Below, piece by piece: positions 52,658 to 64,000 of a stretch of 64,000 nt of DNA. The stretch is taken from the NCBI RefSeq assembly GCF_000953855.2, contig NZ_DF970163.1:1-64000 (forward strand), read 5' to 3'. The notes under the pieces are model-generated. The model searched no databases. It was not told the origin of the DNA and saw only the letters and a program-made list of their open reading frames with translations. The first letter of the stretch is position 1. Each line of letters starts with the position of its first letter. The position numbers were made by a program, and so were the translations under genes. Source of the stretch: Mizugakiibacter sediminis. GTDB lineage: Bacteria > Pseudomonadota > Gammaproteobacteria > Xanthomonadales > Rhodanobacteraceae.

Positions 52658-53719
52658 TTAAGGTGAAAGATCGATGTACGCCGCATACAACGGCCGTCCT
52701 TCGCCATCGCGAAGAATACCTACGGCTTTCATCGCACCGCTGGAATTCGCCGAGGGAATCAGCTTGTACTCGCGGTGTGCCGCCGTTTGCAAAGCGAAGG
52801 CGTCTTCGAAGCTTGCCACGCGCAAGCTACGGACGCGCAAACGCGGTGCATCGAGAACTGCGCGGCGCGAAGTCCAGTCGATCAAGTCGGTCACCGACGA
52901 TGACGTATATGGTGGGGCCGTCGGCTCAATCGAAAAGCTGTACGCAGCGCAGTGTTCGACATCCGGCGCGTGCAGAAAGGCGTTGACATGAAAAGTGTCG
53001 TAAGCCTCCACCATGGCAAAGCCTTCGCGCCGCCACACCTTCTGTACGGCGAGGTTGCCAATCTGCGTTGAGACGCGCACGCGCGCAAAGCCATTCTCGT
53101 GAAACCACTGCAGCGCGATACGCACAAGACTGCTGTAGATGCCATTCCTGGCAAATTCGGGGAGGACGCCGTTCAGAACGAATTCGCCCGTCGAGGCGGC
53201 GACATCGTGGCTGCAGCACAGGAAGCCCACGATCCGCCCTTCATGGCGGGCGAGCCAGGTAATCTTGTTCGAGGGATCGCCGAGATGACGAATGGCCCAT
53301 TCGCAATAACCGGCGAGCACCTTTTCTGCGTCGAGAACGGGATTCGAGTGGTAGTGGTTGCGATAATCCCGAAACACGCTTGCGACCACCGCGCTGAGTT
53401 CTGCCATGTCCGCCGTCGAGGCCGTGGCGATGCTCACGCGCGTATTGGCAGGGGCGACAAGATCGAGGTTGCGGAGCTCGGCGGCATAGTAAACCAGCGT
53501 ATCGGCGTGGATGACTTCTGCGCCGAAGGCGCCTAGCTTCGACATCCGATGCGCGAGGGTCGTCGGCGTGCGGATGATCGCCAGATCCGCGTTGGCATCG
53601 ACGATTGCTTTCCACAGCCGATCGGGGTCGGCATCGGGGGCGTACCCCCGCACGACGTGAAAACCAAAGCGCGCGCTGTCGGGTGCTGAATACGCAAGTA
53701 TCCTCTCGCTCGTCGTCAC
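52658..53719 (-). CDS. WecD-like GNAT N-acetyltransferase with extra C-terminal domain
   Basis: Acyltransferase (353 aa; GTG start with AGGA upstream). Residues ~15-240 follow the layout of E. coli WecD (TDP-fucosamine acetyltransferase). A degenerate N-terminal half contains KAIVDANADLAIIR, then the acetyl-CoA GNAT core. That core has LNGVLPEFARNGIYSSLV (the Q/R-x-x-G-x-G/A-like loop is weakened) and VSTQIGNLAVQKVWRREGF. WecD is only ~225 aa, so the C-terminal ~105 residues (from about HCAAYSFSIEP) are an addition of unknown fold, ending RPLYAAYIDLSP. It is the first gene of the aminosugar module. Confidence 0.78.
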   Translation of the reverse strand: MTTSERILAYSAPDSARFGFHVVRGYAPDADPDRLWKAIVDANADLAIIRTPTTLAHRMSKLGAFGAEVIHADTLVYYAAELRNLDLVAPANTRVSIATASTADMAELSAVVASVFRDYRNHYHSNPVLDAEKVLAGYCEWAIRHLGDPSNKITWLARHEGRIVGFLCCSHDVAASTGEFVLNGVLPEFARNGIYSSLVRIALQWFHENGFARVRVSTQIGNLAVQKVWRREGFAMVEAYDTFHVNAFLHAPDVEHCAAYSFSIEPTAPPYTSSSVTDLIDWTSRRAVLDAPRLRVRSLRVASFEDAFALQTAAHREYKLIPSANSSGAMKAVGILRDGEGRPLYAAYIDLSP

Positions 53720-53765
53720 CGTGCGGTTCCTGATGCAGGCGGGCGTCGCGGCCCGGCGATGTTCG

Positions 53766-55721
<1,956 letters not shown>

Positions 55722-55918
55722 GCGGCGGGCTATTCGTGATCGGGCGGCTGCGTTGTCAAAAATGCAAAATAGTATACGCAAGCCTAGCGAAAGATTCAGA
55801 GGATTTTAATCGTCTCTTAACGACGAAGCACGATTTGGATGCCGATGAGTCCGCTAGAATCCCCCGCCATCCCTTCCGGAAAGGGACACGTTCGATCGCA
55901 GTAGTGAGGAATCTCCGC

Positions 55919-58183
55919 GTGCGTTACTTCCTGGTCCTGATGATCCTGGCGGCACTGGCCCCCGTCACCGCAGCGCAATCCAAAGACCACTATCTGCTCG
56001 GCGCATCAGCGTACGCCAATTCGGTCACCGAAGGCGTGCGCAAACTCTATCCCGCCGCCATCGACGAGAACCAGGCGATCGAAGCCGCCGCGGAAGGCAC
56101 CGGCCTGTGGATGCCGCTGCCCTCGGGCGGACGCACCTACCTCAAGTACGTGCGGCACGAACTATACGCGAACGGCGACTGGAGCTGGATCGGCGAAGCC
56201 GACACCGCGATCGGCAAGCAGCCGGTGGTGCTGACCTTCGGCAAGGACGCCGTGTTCGGCACCATTCCCACGCCCTCCGGCCGCGCACTCCACATCGTGC
56301 GGCGGCAGGGCAAGGCGTGGCTCGCGCAGGTGGATCCCGGCCTGGCCGCGCAAAGCGCGGCGCTGGTCGGCACCGCGATGCGCCGCGACGATGCGCTGGC
56401 GCCGCCGGTGGCGCGTTTCCGTCGCGGCGTCAACCTGCGATTCAAGACGAGCGAAGACACGACCGCGCCGTTGCAGTCCGCGCCGGCGCAGGCCACGGCG
56501 GGGGCGGTCGCCACCTCCGGTCCGGTGATCGATCTGATGATCGCCTACACCTCGGGTTTCGCGGCCGCGCAGGGCTCGGACGCCGCTGCCCTGACCCGGC
56601 TCAACTATCTGGTGGCGTACGCGAACCAGAGCTATGTCAACAGCCAGATCAACCTGCGCCTGCGGCTGGTGAAAACGGTCAAGGTCAGCTATCCGGACAA
56701 CACCCTCAACGACAACGCGCTGTACGATCTCTCCGGCTTCGACAACAACGGCAACAGCGTGACGATGCCGTCCTCGTTGTCGACGCTGCCGACCCTGCGC
56801 GTGCAGTACGGTGCCGACCTGGTCGCGTTGGTGCGCAAGTACGACTACGCCTCCAACGGAAGCTGCGGCATCGCCTGGCTGAACGGTGCCGGTGCGGTCG
56901 GAGTCGTCCAGGACGATTATCCGGCGGGCATGGCGGTCGTCGAGGACGGCACGAGTGTCGATCCGGCCACGAACAAGACTTATTACTGCGAAGACAAAAC
57001 GTTGACGCATGAGCTCGGCCATACCATGGGGGCCGCGCACGACATCGCCCACGCCAGCAAGGACAGCAACCAGAATCCGATTCCCGGCGCGTATCCCTAT
57101 TCCTATGGCTACAAGACCGCCGTCAGCGGCAACACCGGCTTCGGCACGATCATGGCCTACGAGGACATGACGCAGGAATCGGTCCAGGTCTTCTCCAACC
57201 CCAATCTTCTGTGCCAGAACGTTCCATGCGGCGTCGCCAACCAGGCGGACAATGCCAGGACGCTTAATCAAACCGCGGCCATCGTCTCCAGTTTCGAAGC
57301 CACCAAGGTGCCGCTCACCAATCCGCCACAGGACGCGAATGGCGACGGCAAATCGGATTTGTTCTGGTACAACGCCGGTTCTGGCTTAATGACCTATTGG
57401 TTGATGAATGGGGCGTCCCGCACTTCCTGGCAGGGGTTCAGCGTCCCTGCGGGTTACCAGCGGCTCGGCGCGGGGGACTTCGACGGCAACGGTGATGCCG
57501 ATGTGCTGTGGTCGACGGCTGCTGGCGACATATATATGTGGCTGAGCAACGGAACCACGTTTACGTCGCAGTATGTCGCGAAGTATCCCGTCGGCTGGGT
57601 GCTTGCGGGGGTGGGGGACGTGAATGGCGATGGCCGTGCGGATCTGTTTTGGTACAACCCGAGCACCGGGATGGTGACCTATTGGCTGATGAACGGCGCC
57701 AGCATGGTTTCCTGGCGTGGATTCACGACGAATACGGGGCTCAAGGCGCTGACTAGCGGCGATTTCGACGGCAATCACAGCGCGGACCTGCTGTGGGAGA
57801 CGCCAAACGGCGCGTTGTACATCTGGTTGTTCGACGGCGCCGCTTTCAACTACTACTACGTCGGTGTTCATCCCGGCGGCTTCGTGCTCGCCGGAGCCAC
57901 CGACATCAACGGCGACGGCAAAACCGACCTGATCTGGTACAACCCGTCCAGCGGCGCGGTCACTGTCTGGGTGATGAACGGGGCGAGTATCGCGCAGCAG
58001 TTGCAGTTCCAGACCAACACGGGGCTGCAGGCGGTGGCCACGGGCGACTTCAATGGCGACGGCTACGGCGATATCGTCTGGAAGCTCTCGTCGGGTGCCA
58101 TGTACATGTGGTTGTTCAGTGGCGCTTCTTTCAATTACTACTACGTGGACTCGTATCCGAGCGGCTGGACGAGCGTCCCCTGA
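55919..58183 (+). CDS. secreted zinc metalloprotease with FG-GAP/VCBS-type repeats
   Basis: Exported protein (754 aa; GTG start at 55919 with GAGGA 8 nt upstream). A signal peptide ends near VTAAQS. After a propeptide-like region, a metzincin domain has H364-E365-L-G-H368-T-M-G-A-A-H374-D375, the HExxHxxGxxHD of reprolysin-like (M12B-type) or related enzymes, with a Met-turn IMAYED. The C-terminal ~285 residues are six FG-GAP/VCBS-like motifs (DxNxDGxxD at about 470, 515, 567, 611, 661, 705), three ~95-residue doublets. The calcium-binding aspartates repeat with aromatic strands ([15 protein letters not shown]). It probably acts as a secreted enzyme or adhesin. The substrate is unknown. Confidence 0.88.
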   Translation: MRYFLVLMILAALAPVTAAQSKDHYLLGASAYANSVTEGVRKLYPAAIDENQAIEAAAEGTGLWMPLPSGGRTYLKYVRHELYANGDWSWIGEADTAIGKQPVVLTFGKDAVFGTIPTPSGRALHIVRRQGKAWLAQVDPGLAAQSAALVGTAMRRDDALAPPVARFRRGVNLRFKTSEDTTAPLQSAPAQATAGAVATSGPVIDLMIAYTSGFAAAQGSDAAALTRLNYLVAYANQSYVNSQINLRLRLVKTVKVSYPDNTLNDNALYDLSGFDNNGNSVTMPSSLSTLPTLRVQYGADLVALVRKYDYASNGSCGIAWLNGAGAVGVVQDDYPAGMAVVEDGTSVDPATNKTYYCEDKTLTHELGHTMGAAHDIAHASKDSNQNPIPGAYPYSYGYKTAVSGNTGFGTIMAYEDMTQESVQVFSNPNLLCQNVPCGVANQADNARTLNQTAAIVSSFEATKVPLTNPPQDANGDGKSDLFWYNAGSGLMTYWLMNGASRTSWQGFSVPAGYQRLGAGDFDGNGDADVLWSTAAGDIYMWLSNGTTFTSQYVAKYPVGWVLAGVGDVNGDGRADLFWYNPSTGMVTYWLMNGASMVSWRGFTTNTGLKALTSGDFDGNHSADLLWETPNGALYIWLFDGAAFNYYYVGVHPGGFVLAGATDINGDGKTDLIWYNPSSGAVTVWVMNGASIAQQLQFQTNTGLQAVATGDFNGDGYGDIVWKLSSGAMYMWLFSGASFNYYYVDSYPSGWTSVP

Positions 58184-58624
58184 CGATCCTCGTGCGGCGG
58201 GCCGACCGCGCGGCATGATCGACCGCGCGGTCCGCTTTCGTGCCTCGATCGGCAAACGCTGCACCGTGCGCCCCAGCGACGTGAACGGGAGGGCGCTGTC
58301 GATGGGGTTGAGAAGGCGCCGTTCCGTGCTCTCGCAACCCCTGCGCGTCCGGCGCATGCCAGGACGCGTTTCCGATGGGACGACGATGTGCCTGCGTCGC
58401 GCCACGCGCGGACTCGCCCCGAGCCAACGGACAGGCTGTTTCCCGATGGCCACTGAGGGCGGGGCGGCGCACGCATCGGCCGCTGCAGAGAGGGCAGGTC
58501 CGTGGGCGCGTGCGCCGCGAACCCGCCCCGATGACGGACGGTCGTGGGGGGCTGACGGTGCGGCCGCCGTGTGCGGTCACCGCGGTGCGCGACGTGATTT
58601 CGGGAAAGGTCGATTTCGGCCGCG
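58184..58624. other. 441-bp intergenic region between protease and etfA
   Basis: No supported gene. Just after the protease stop, GACCGCGCGG (58204-58213) and CCGCGCGGTC (58223-58232) form a perfect 10-bp hairpin with a 9-nt loop, likely 3'-end structure. The rest is GC-rich, with only antisense-like open frames that show no domain. It is the boundary between the variable O-antigen locus and the conserved etf genes, where remnants of lost genes could be expected. Confidence 0.6.
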
Positions 58625-59566
<942 letters not shown>

Positions 59567-59590
59567 GGCTTGCCCTTCGTATCTCGTGGG

Positions 59591-59710
59591 GTGGGCCGCG
59601 GCCCACCGGTGCGTCGGGTGGGCTCGGGCCCACCCTACACGATTGCTGCGGGAGGGGCTTCAGCCCCGGGTTCGGAGTGCCTTGCGGACCGCGGCCGAAG
59701 CCGCGGCGAC
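59591..59710. repeat. cluster of four REP-like hairpins between etfB and etfA
   Basis: Four consecutive perfect hairpins. GTGGGCCGCGGCCCAC lies at 59591-59606. GGGTGGGC/GCCCACCC pairs 59616-59623 with 59628-59635. GGGGC/GCCCC pairs 59654-59658 with 59663-59667, with a TTCA loop. CCGCGGC/GCCGCGG pairs 59689-59695 with 59700-59706, with a CGAA loop. The GGGGCTTCAGCCCC core is the style of extragenic palindromes in Xanthomonadales genomes. They fill almost all of the gap in what should be an etfBA transcript. Confidence 0.65.
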
Positions 59711-59723
59711 CAGGCCGCCCGCG

Positions 59724-60470
59724 TCACAGCAGGCCCTTGGCCTTCAGCGCCGCGACCAGTTCCGCCACGTCCTTCACCATCACGCCCTTCTGGCGCTTCG
59801 GCGGCGGCGCGTAGCGCGTGATCCTGAGGTGATCGCCGGGCTCGACGCCCAGCGAAGCGAACTCGACCGTCTCGATCGGCTTCGACTTCGCCTTCATGAT
59901 GTCCGGCAGCTTGATGAAGCGCGGCTCGTTGAGGCGGAGATCGGTGGTGATCACCGCCGGCAGGTCGACTTCCAGCGTCTCCAGGCCGGCGTCGACCTCG
60001 CGCGTGACGCGCGCCTTGCCGTCGGCGACCTCGACCTTGCTGGCGAACGTCGCCTGCGGGCGGTTCCACAGCGCGGCCAGCATCTGCCCGGTCTGGTTGC
60101 AGTCGTCGTCGATCGCCTGCTTGCCGACGATCACGAGCTGCGGTTGTTCCTTCTCGACCAGCTTGAGGAAGACGCGCGCGGCGGTCAGCGGCTGCACCGC
60201 GTCCGGCGCGACCACGTGGATGGCGCGGTTGGCGCCCATGGCGAGGCCGTTGCGCAGGTGCGCCTGCAGGTCGGCGGGGCCGATGCCGACGACCACCACC
60301 TCGGTCGCCACGCCCTTCTCGCGCAGGCGCAGCGCTTCCTCCAACGCGATGTCGTCGAACGGATTGGCGGACAGCTTGACGCCCTCGGTCGCCACGCCGG
60401 AGCCGTCCGGCTTGACGGTGATGCGGACGTTGTAGTCCACCACGCGCTTGTAGCCGACCAGGATCTTCAT
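59724..60470 (-). CDS. etfB: electron transfer flavoprotein subunit beta
   Basis: Beta subunit (248 aa), binding AMP and forming the ETF dimer. It starts MKILVGYKRVVDYNVRI. The family signature GPADLQAHLRNGLAMGANRAIHV and the later GKQAIDDDCNQTGQMLA (AMP-binding) and RVTREVDAGLETLEVDLPAVITT are present, and the C-terminal SLGVEPGDHLRI fits. The ATG at 60470 has GAGGAA 9 nt upstream, better than in-frame alternatives further upstream. It is the first gene of etfBA. The ETF would work with the ETF-quinone oxidoreductase at the window's right end. Confidence 0.96.
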   Translation of the reverse strand: MKILVGYKRVVDYNVRITVKPDGSGVATEGVKLSANPFDDIALEEALRLREKGVATEVVVVGIGPADLQAHLRNGLAMGANRAIHVVAPDAVQPLTAARVFLKLVEKEQPQLVIVGKQAIDDDCNQTGQMLAALWNRPQATFASKVEVADGKARVTREVDAGLETLEVDLPAVITTDLRLNEPRFIKLPDIMKAKSKPIETVEFASLGVEPGDHLRITRYAPPPKRQKGVMVKDVAELVAALKAKGLL

Positions 60471-60569
60471 GTCGGGTGATTCCTCGCCTGTGAGGGTCCC
60501 GCCGCGGCGGGACGTGGTGCCGTTCAAACGCTCATTTTAACCCGGAGCGGCGGGCGTTGCCGGTAGCGC

Positions 60570-61583
60570 TCATGGCGCATAGCCGCGCGGATTGGCCGAC
60601 TGCCAGCGCCAGGCGTCCGCGCACATGCGTTCGAGGCCGAGCTCGGCCTTCCAGCCCATCAGCCGTTCCGCCAGCGAAGGGTCCGCGTAGCAGGCGGCGA
60701 CGTCGCCGGCGCGGCGCGGCGCGAACCGCACCGGCACCGGCCGGCCGCTCGCTGCCTCGAAGGCGCGCACCACTTCCAGCACGCTGTAGCCGGTGCCGGT
60801 GCCGAGGTTGACGGTGAAACCGGCGCCGGTGCGCGCCAGCGCGTCGATGGCGTCGACGTGCGCGCGGGCCAGGTCGACCACGTGGAGGTAGTCGCGCACG
60901 CCGGTGCCGTCGCGGGTGGGGTAGTCGTTGCCGAACACGTTGAGGTAGGGGCGGCGGCCCACCGCGACCTGGCACACGTACGGCATCAGGTTGTTCGGCG
61001 CGCCGGCCGGATCCTCGCCGATCAGTCCGGACGGATGCGCGCCGACCGGATTGAAGTAGCGCAGCACGGCGGCGCGGAACGCGGGATCGGCCGCGCCGAG
61101 GTCGCCGATCAGCTCCTCCATCACCAGCTTGGTGCGGCCGTAGGGGTTGGTCACGCGCAGCGGCGCGGACTCCGGGATCGGGCAGGCGTCGGGGTCGCCG
61201 TACACCGTGGCCGAGGAGCTGAACACCAGGCGGTTCACGCCGGCGTCGCGCATCGCCTGCAGCAGCACGATGGTGCCGGTGATGTTGTTGTCGAAGTAGG
61301 CGAGCGGCTTTTCCCACGATTCGCCGACCGCCTTCAGCGCGGCGAAGTGGATCACCACGTCGAACGGCCGCTCGCGGAACACCGCGGCCAGCGCGCGCGC
61401 GTCGCGCACGTCGGCCTCGACGAAGTCCGGGCGCCGGCCGGTGATCGCGGCGATGCGCTCCAGCACGCGCGGCGAGGCGTTGCACAGGTTGTCGAGGATC
61501 AGCACTTCGTGGCCGCGCTCGATCAGCTCGACGCAGGTGTGCGAACCGATGTAGCCGGCGCCGCCGGCGACCAGAACCCGCAT
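60570..61583 (-). CDS. galE: UDP-glucose 4-epimerase
   Basis: Extended SDR epimerase (337 aa), interconverting UDP-glucose and UDP-galactose. The NAD motif is GGAGYIGSH; the catalytic S-Y-K set is visible in FSSSATVYGDPD and NPYGRTK. Further GalE marks are RDYLHVVDLARAHVDAI, LGTGTGYSVLEVV and APRRAGDVAACYADPS. The ATG at 61583 was chosen; an ATG 9 nt upstream is equally possible. It supplies UDP-galactose for envelope polysaccharides and sits 100 bp beyond etfB, on the same strand. An ATP-grasp gene lies upstream with 69 bp between. Confidence 0.95.
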   Translation of the reverse strand: MRVLVAGGAGYIGSHTCVELIERGHEVLILDNLCNASPRVLERIAAITGRRPDFVEADVRDARALAAVFRERPFDVVIHFAALKAVGESWEKPLAYFDNNITGTIVLLQAMRDAGVNRLVFSSSATVYGDPDACPIPESAPLRVTNPYGRTKLVMEELIGDLGAADPAFRAAVLRYFNPVGAHPSGLIGEDPAGAPNNLMPYVCQVAVGRRPYLNVFGNDYPTRDGTGVRDYLHVVDLARAHVDAIDALARTGAGFTVNLGTGTGYSVLEVVRAFEAASGRPVPVRFAPRRAGDVAACYADPSLAERLMGWKAELGLERMCADAWRWQSANPRGYAP

Positions 61584-61651
61584 GGTATCCATTCCGTGAT
61601 GAGCGATGGACGGATCATACCCGTTCGCCCGCCGCCATCGGCTGACGGCGG

Positions 61652-62561
61652 TCAGGCCGTGGCGGCGGCCCGTGGCGCGGCGCAGCGCCGCAGGATCGCC
61701 GCGGCGTAGCGTTCGACCGAACCGGGCGCCTGCGCGAAGAACAGCGACGGCTCGGTCAGTTCGAGTTCGAGCAGCAGCGGCCGGCCGTCGGCGTCGTGCA
61801 GCAGGTCGACGCGCGCGTACAGCAGCGGGCCGAACGGCAGCGCGGCGAGGATGCGTTCCGCCGCGGCGAATTCCGCGGCGCTGGGCGCGCGCGGCGCGAT
61901 GCGCTCGCCATCGAAGCCGGCGCGCTGCGCGGCGGCGTCGCGCGGCAGCAGCGGCGCCTTGCGGATGGCGTGGCTGAAGACGCCGTCGAAGAACAGCAGG
62001 GCGGTCTCGCCGTGCGAGTCGACGCGGTCGAGATAGGGCTGCAGCAGCACGCTGCGGCCGGCATCGAGCAGGCGGCGCGCGTGCGCGAGCGCCGCCGCGC
62101 GCTGCGCGCGGGCGTGGCGCCGCGCGCCGCTGGAACCGGCGCCGACGCACGGCTTGACCACGAACTCGGCGGCGTCCGCGTGCGCGGCGAGGAAGCGGTC
62201 CAGCGCCGCCGCCGCGTCCTCGCCCGGTTCGACGAAGGTGCTCGGCACCACCGGCACGCCGGCGCGCGCGAGGTCGCCGAGGTAGTGCTTGTCGGTGTTC
62301 CAGCCCACCACCGCCAGCGGATTCAGCAGCGCGGTCTGCGCCGCCGCGCGCGCCGCCCAGGCGAGGAACTCGGGCAGGCGTTCGGTGTAGTCCCAGGTCG
62401 AGCGCAGCACGGCGAGGTCGAAACGCGACCAGTCGGCGTCGGCATCGTCCCAGTCGACCGCCGCGACTGCGGCGCCGGCGCCGCGCAGCGCGGCCTCGAG
62501 CGGGGCGAGGTCCTGGTCGCGCGCGGCCGGCGCGGGCGGTGACGAGGGCGATCGATGGCAT
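61652..62561 (-). CDS. ATP-grasp domain protein, apparent 1-nt frameshift near the N-terminus
   Basis: ATP-grasp family protein of roughly 300 aa, resembling RimK/D-Ala-D-Ala-ligase-like enzymes of unknown substrate. The long frame (61652 to about 62520) has VLRSTWDYTERLPEFLAWA, NPLAVVGWNTDKHYL, EFVVKPCVGAGSSGA, and LYARVDLLHDADGRPLLLELELTEP, the ATP-grasp metal site. The natural start MPSIALVTAR (62561) is in a different frame; removal of one base in the C/G run at about 62518-62533 would join it to RDQDLAPLEAAL. It is either a sequencing error or a recent mutation. No later good start codon is present. It is upstream of galE. Confidence 0.72.
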
Positions 62562-62616
62562 GGATGCGGATCCGGAAACAGGTCGGGCGATGCTAGGGCG
62601 GGGGCACGCAAGCGCG

Positions 62617-62679
62617 GTGGATCCGCCGCTGGCGCGGCTTGATCCACCCTGCGACGCCGGCGGGACGCCGCGGCGTCCC
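62617..62679. repeat. REP-like palindromes between ATP-grasp gene and ETF-QO
   Basis: The hairpin GGTGGATC (62617-62624) / GATCCACC (62641-62648) has an inner GCCGC/GCGGC stem. Next to it is the perfect 18-bp palindrome GGGACGCCGCGGCGTCCC (62662-62679). They lie in the 180 bp between the ATP-grasp start and the ETF-QO stop. They resemble extragenic palindromes like those in the etf gap. Confidence 0.55.
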
Positions 62680-62741
62680 CACGAGGGCAGGGCACGGCGA
62701 GGGAGCGCCTGTCGCGCGCGCGACAGATGCCATGCCGCGGT

Positions 62742-64000
62742 TCACAGGTTCTGGTAATTCGGCCCGGACCCGCCCTCCGGCGTCACCCAGGTGATCACCT
62801 CGTAGGGGTCCTTGATGTCGCAGGTCTTGCAGTGCACGCAGTTGGCGGCGTTGATCTGCAGACGCTTGCCGGCTTCGTCTTCGACCATCTCGTAGACGCC
62901 GGCAGGGCAGAAGCGCGTGCAGGGATTGCCGTATTCCTCCGCGCAGCGGGTCACGCACACCTGCGTGTCGGCGACGCGCAGATGGATTGGCTGGTCCTCG
63001 TCGTGCTGGGTGGCGGCGAAGTAGACGCCGGCGAGGCGGTCGCGCGGCGGCAGCGTGCGCTCGACGTAGTCGCGCTTCGGCTGCTCGTAGCGGCCGAGTT
63101 TTTCCAGCGTGCCGTAGTCGGCCTTGTTGCGCCAGGTCCACGGCGAGAAGCCGTCGGTGATCGTCTCCCAGGCGGCATTCAGCATGCCGAAGTACACGCC
63201 CTTCTTGAATCCGGGTTTGATGTTGCGCACGCGGCGCAGCTCTTCCATCGCCGGCGAGGCGCGCAGACGCGCATCCCAGCCGGCGGCGGTGCTCTTCTCG
63301 GCGATGTGCTCGGCGGCCAGCATGGCCGAGCGGATCGCCTGGTGCGTGCCCTTGATCTTCGGCACGTTGAGCAGGCCGGCGCCGTCGCCGATCAGCAGCG
63401 CGCCCGGCATCTCCACCTTGGGCAGCGACTGCCAGCCGCCGGTGACGATCGCGCGCGCGCCGGCGGAGAGGATCTCCCCGCCCTCCAGCAGCGGCTTCAC
63501 GTGCGGGTGGTGCTTCCACTGCTGGAACGCCTCGTACGGCTGGTACAGCGGGTCGGTGTAGTCGAGGCCGGAGACGTAGCCGAGCGCGACGCGGTCCTTG
63601 TCGAGGTGGTAGAGGAAGCTGCCGCCATAGGTGCGGCTGTCGGCCGGCCAGCCGACCGAGTGCACGATCTTGCCGGGTTTGACGCGCCCGGCCGGCACCT
63701 GCCACAGCTCCTTGATGCCGATCGAGTAGGTTTGCGGATCGCTTTCCGCGTCGAGGCGGTACTTCGCCACCAGCCGCTTGGTCAGGTGGCCGCGCGCGCC
63801 TTCGGCGAGCACGGTCAGCGGCGCCTTGATGTCGATGCCCTGCGTGTAGCCCGGCTTGTGCGAACCGTTCTTGGCCACGCCCATGTCGCCGATGCGCACG
63901 CCGCACACCGCGCCCTGGTCGTCGTACAGCAGGTCGGCGGCGGCGAAGCCGGGATAGATCTCGACGCCCAGCGCCTCCGCCTGCGGCGCCAGCCAGGCGC
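62742..64000 (-). CDS. electron transfer flavoprotein-ubiquinone oxidoreductase, 5' end outside window
   Basis: C-terminal ~419 residues of ETF-QO, the membrane-bound FAD/4Fe-4S enzyme passing electrons from ETF to ubiquinone. The coding frame runs to the window edge (APQAEALGVEIYPGFAAADLLYDD). Seen are VLAEGARGHLTKRLVAKY, IKELWQVPAGRVKPG, GDGAGLLNVPKIKGTH, and the cluster-binding C-terminus with CVTRC, CTRFCPAGVYE and NCVHCKTCDIKDP. The FAD domain start lies outside. With etfA and etfB in the same window, this completes the route from acyl-CoA dehydrogenases to quinone. It ends 62742; the stop is followed by REP-like hairpins. Confidence 0.95.
   Translation of the reverse strand, partial: AWLAPQAEALGVEIYPGFAAADLLYDDQGAVCGVRIGDMGVAKNGSHKPGYTQGIDIKAPLTVLAEGARGHLTKRLVAKYRLDAESDPQTYSIGIKELWQVPAGRVKPGKIVHSVGWPADSRTYGGSFLYHLDKDRVALGYVSGLDYTDPLYQPYEAFQQWKHHPHVKPLLEGGEILSAGARAIVTGGWQSLPKVEMPGALLIGDGAGLLNVPKIKGTHQAIRSAMLAAEHIAEKSTAAGWDARLRASPAMEELRRVRNIKPGFKKGVYFGMLNAAWETITDGFSPWTWRNKADYGTLEKLGRYEQPKRDYVERTLPPRDRLAGVYFAATQHDEDQPIHLRVADTQVCVTRCAEEYGNPCTRFCPAGVYEMVEDEAGKRLQINAANCVHCKTCDIKDPYEVITWVTPEGGSGPNYQNL

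Noticed and set aside
61642-61655. CTGACGGCGGTCAG, a perfect Fnr-like dyad near galE
   Set aside because: It overlaps the stop codon of the ATP-grasp gene and galE is not an expected anaerobic gene. One such dyad per 64 kb is expected by chance, so it is not called as a site.

Overview
The window is very GC-rich DNA from a gammaproteobacterium, most likely order Xanthomonadales (Xanthomonadaceae or Rhodanobacteraceae). The main reason is gene order. A variable lipopolysaccharide (LPS) O-antigen locus lies between metB (40693) and etfA/etfB (58625-60470), and the metB-etf interval is the known site of that locus in Xanthomonas. No rRNA, tRNA, CRISPR array or complete insertion sequence was recognised. 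The first gene (5' end missing) and the last gene (ETF-quinone oxidoreductase, 5' end missing) run off the window.

Region 1 (1-12.5 kb) is an anaerobic nitrite-to-N2O island: a fumarylacetoacetase-family gene, hemN, an Fnr-type regulator, quinol-dependent NO reductase, nnrS, a SirB2-family gene, a DUF4010 gene, nirK fused to cytochrome c, nirV and a Sco1-like copper chaperone. Sites of the form YTGAY-N4-RTCAG lie 66-85 bp before the NO reductase, nnrS and nirK starts. They fit the E-xx-SR recognition helix of the local Fnr protein. No nitrate or N2O reductase is present here.

Region 2 (12.5-23.7 kb) holds a lipase-like gene and gap, then a sulfide/persulfide cluster: a persulfide-dioxygenase-like metallo-hydrolase, a BigR/SqrR-like two-cysteine repressor, type I sulfide:quinone reductase, small DUF2892 and DUF302 proteins and an RND efflux pair. 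An AT-rich divergent promoter drives it. An S1/P1 nuclease follows.

Region 3 (23.7-39.1 kb) is core metabolism and envelope: pyk, class I aldolase, tkt, pgk, a HAD phosphatase, maiA, three tandem paralogous outer-membrane barrels, a PilU-type ATPase, a DUF4398 lipoprotein/OmpA pair, a DUF465 protein and a cystathionine beta-synthase.

Region 4 (39.1-58.2 kb) is the envelope polysaccharide region: manC, metB, then wzm-wzt, a sulfotransferase/coiled-coil protein and two glycosyltransferases on the plus strand. On the minus strand are a methyltransferase and a tight five-gene module: WecD-like acetyltransferase, small DMT flippase, WecE-like aminotransferase, polyprenyl-phosphate glycosyltransferase and GtrII-like membrane transferase. 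Together the module could make, lipid-load, flip and transfer an acylated 4-amino-4,6-dideoxyhexose. Acetoacetyl-CoA synthetase and a secreted FG-GAP-repeat metalloprotease close the locus.

Region 5 (58.2-64 kb) has etfA and etfB (separated by REP-like hairpins), galE, an ATP-grasp gene with an apparent frameshift, and ETF-quinone oxidoreductase.
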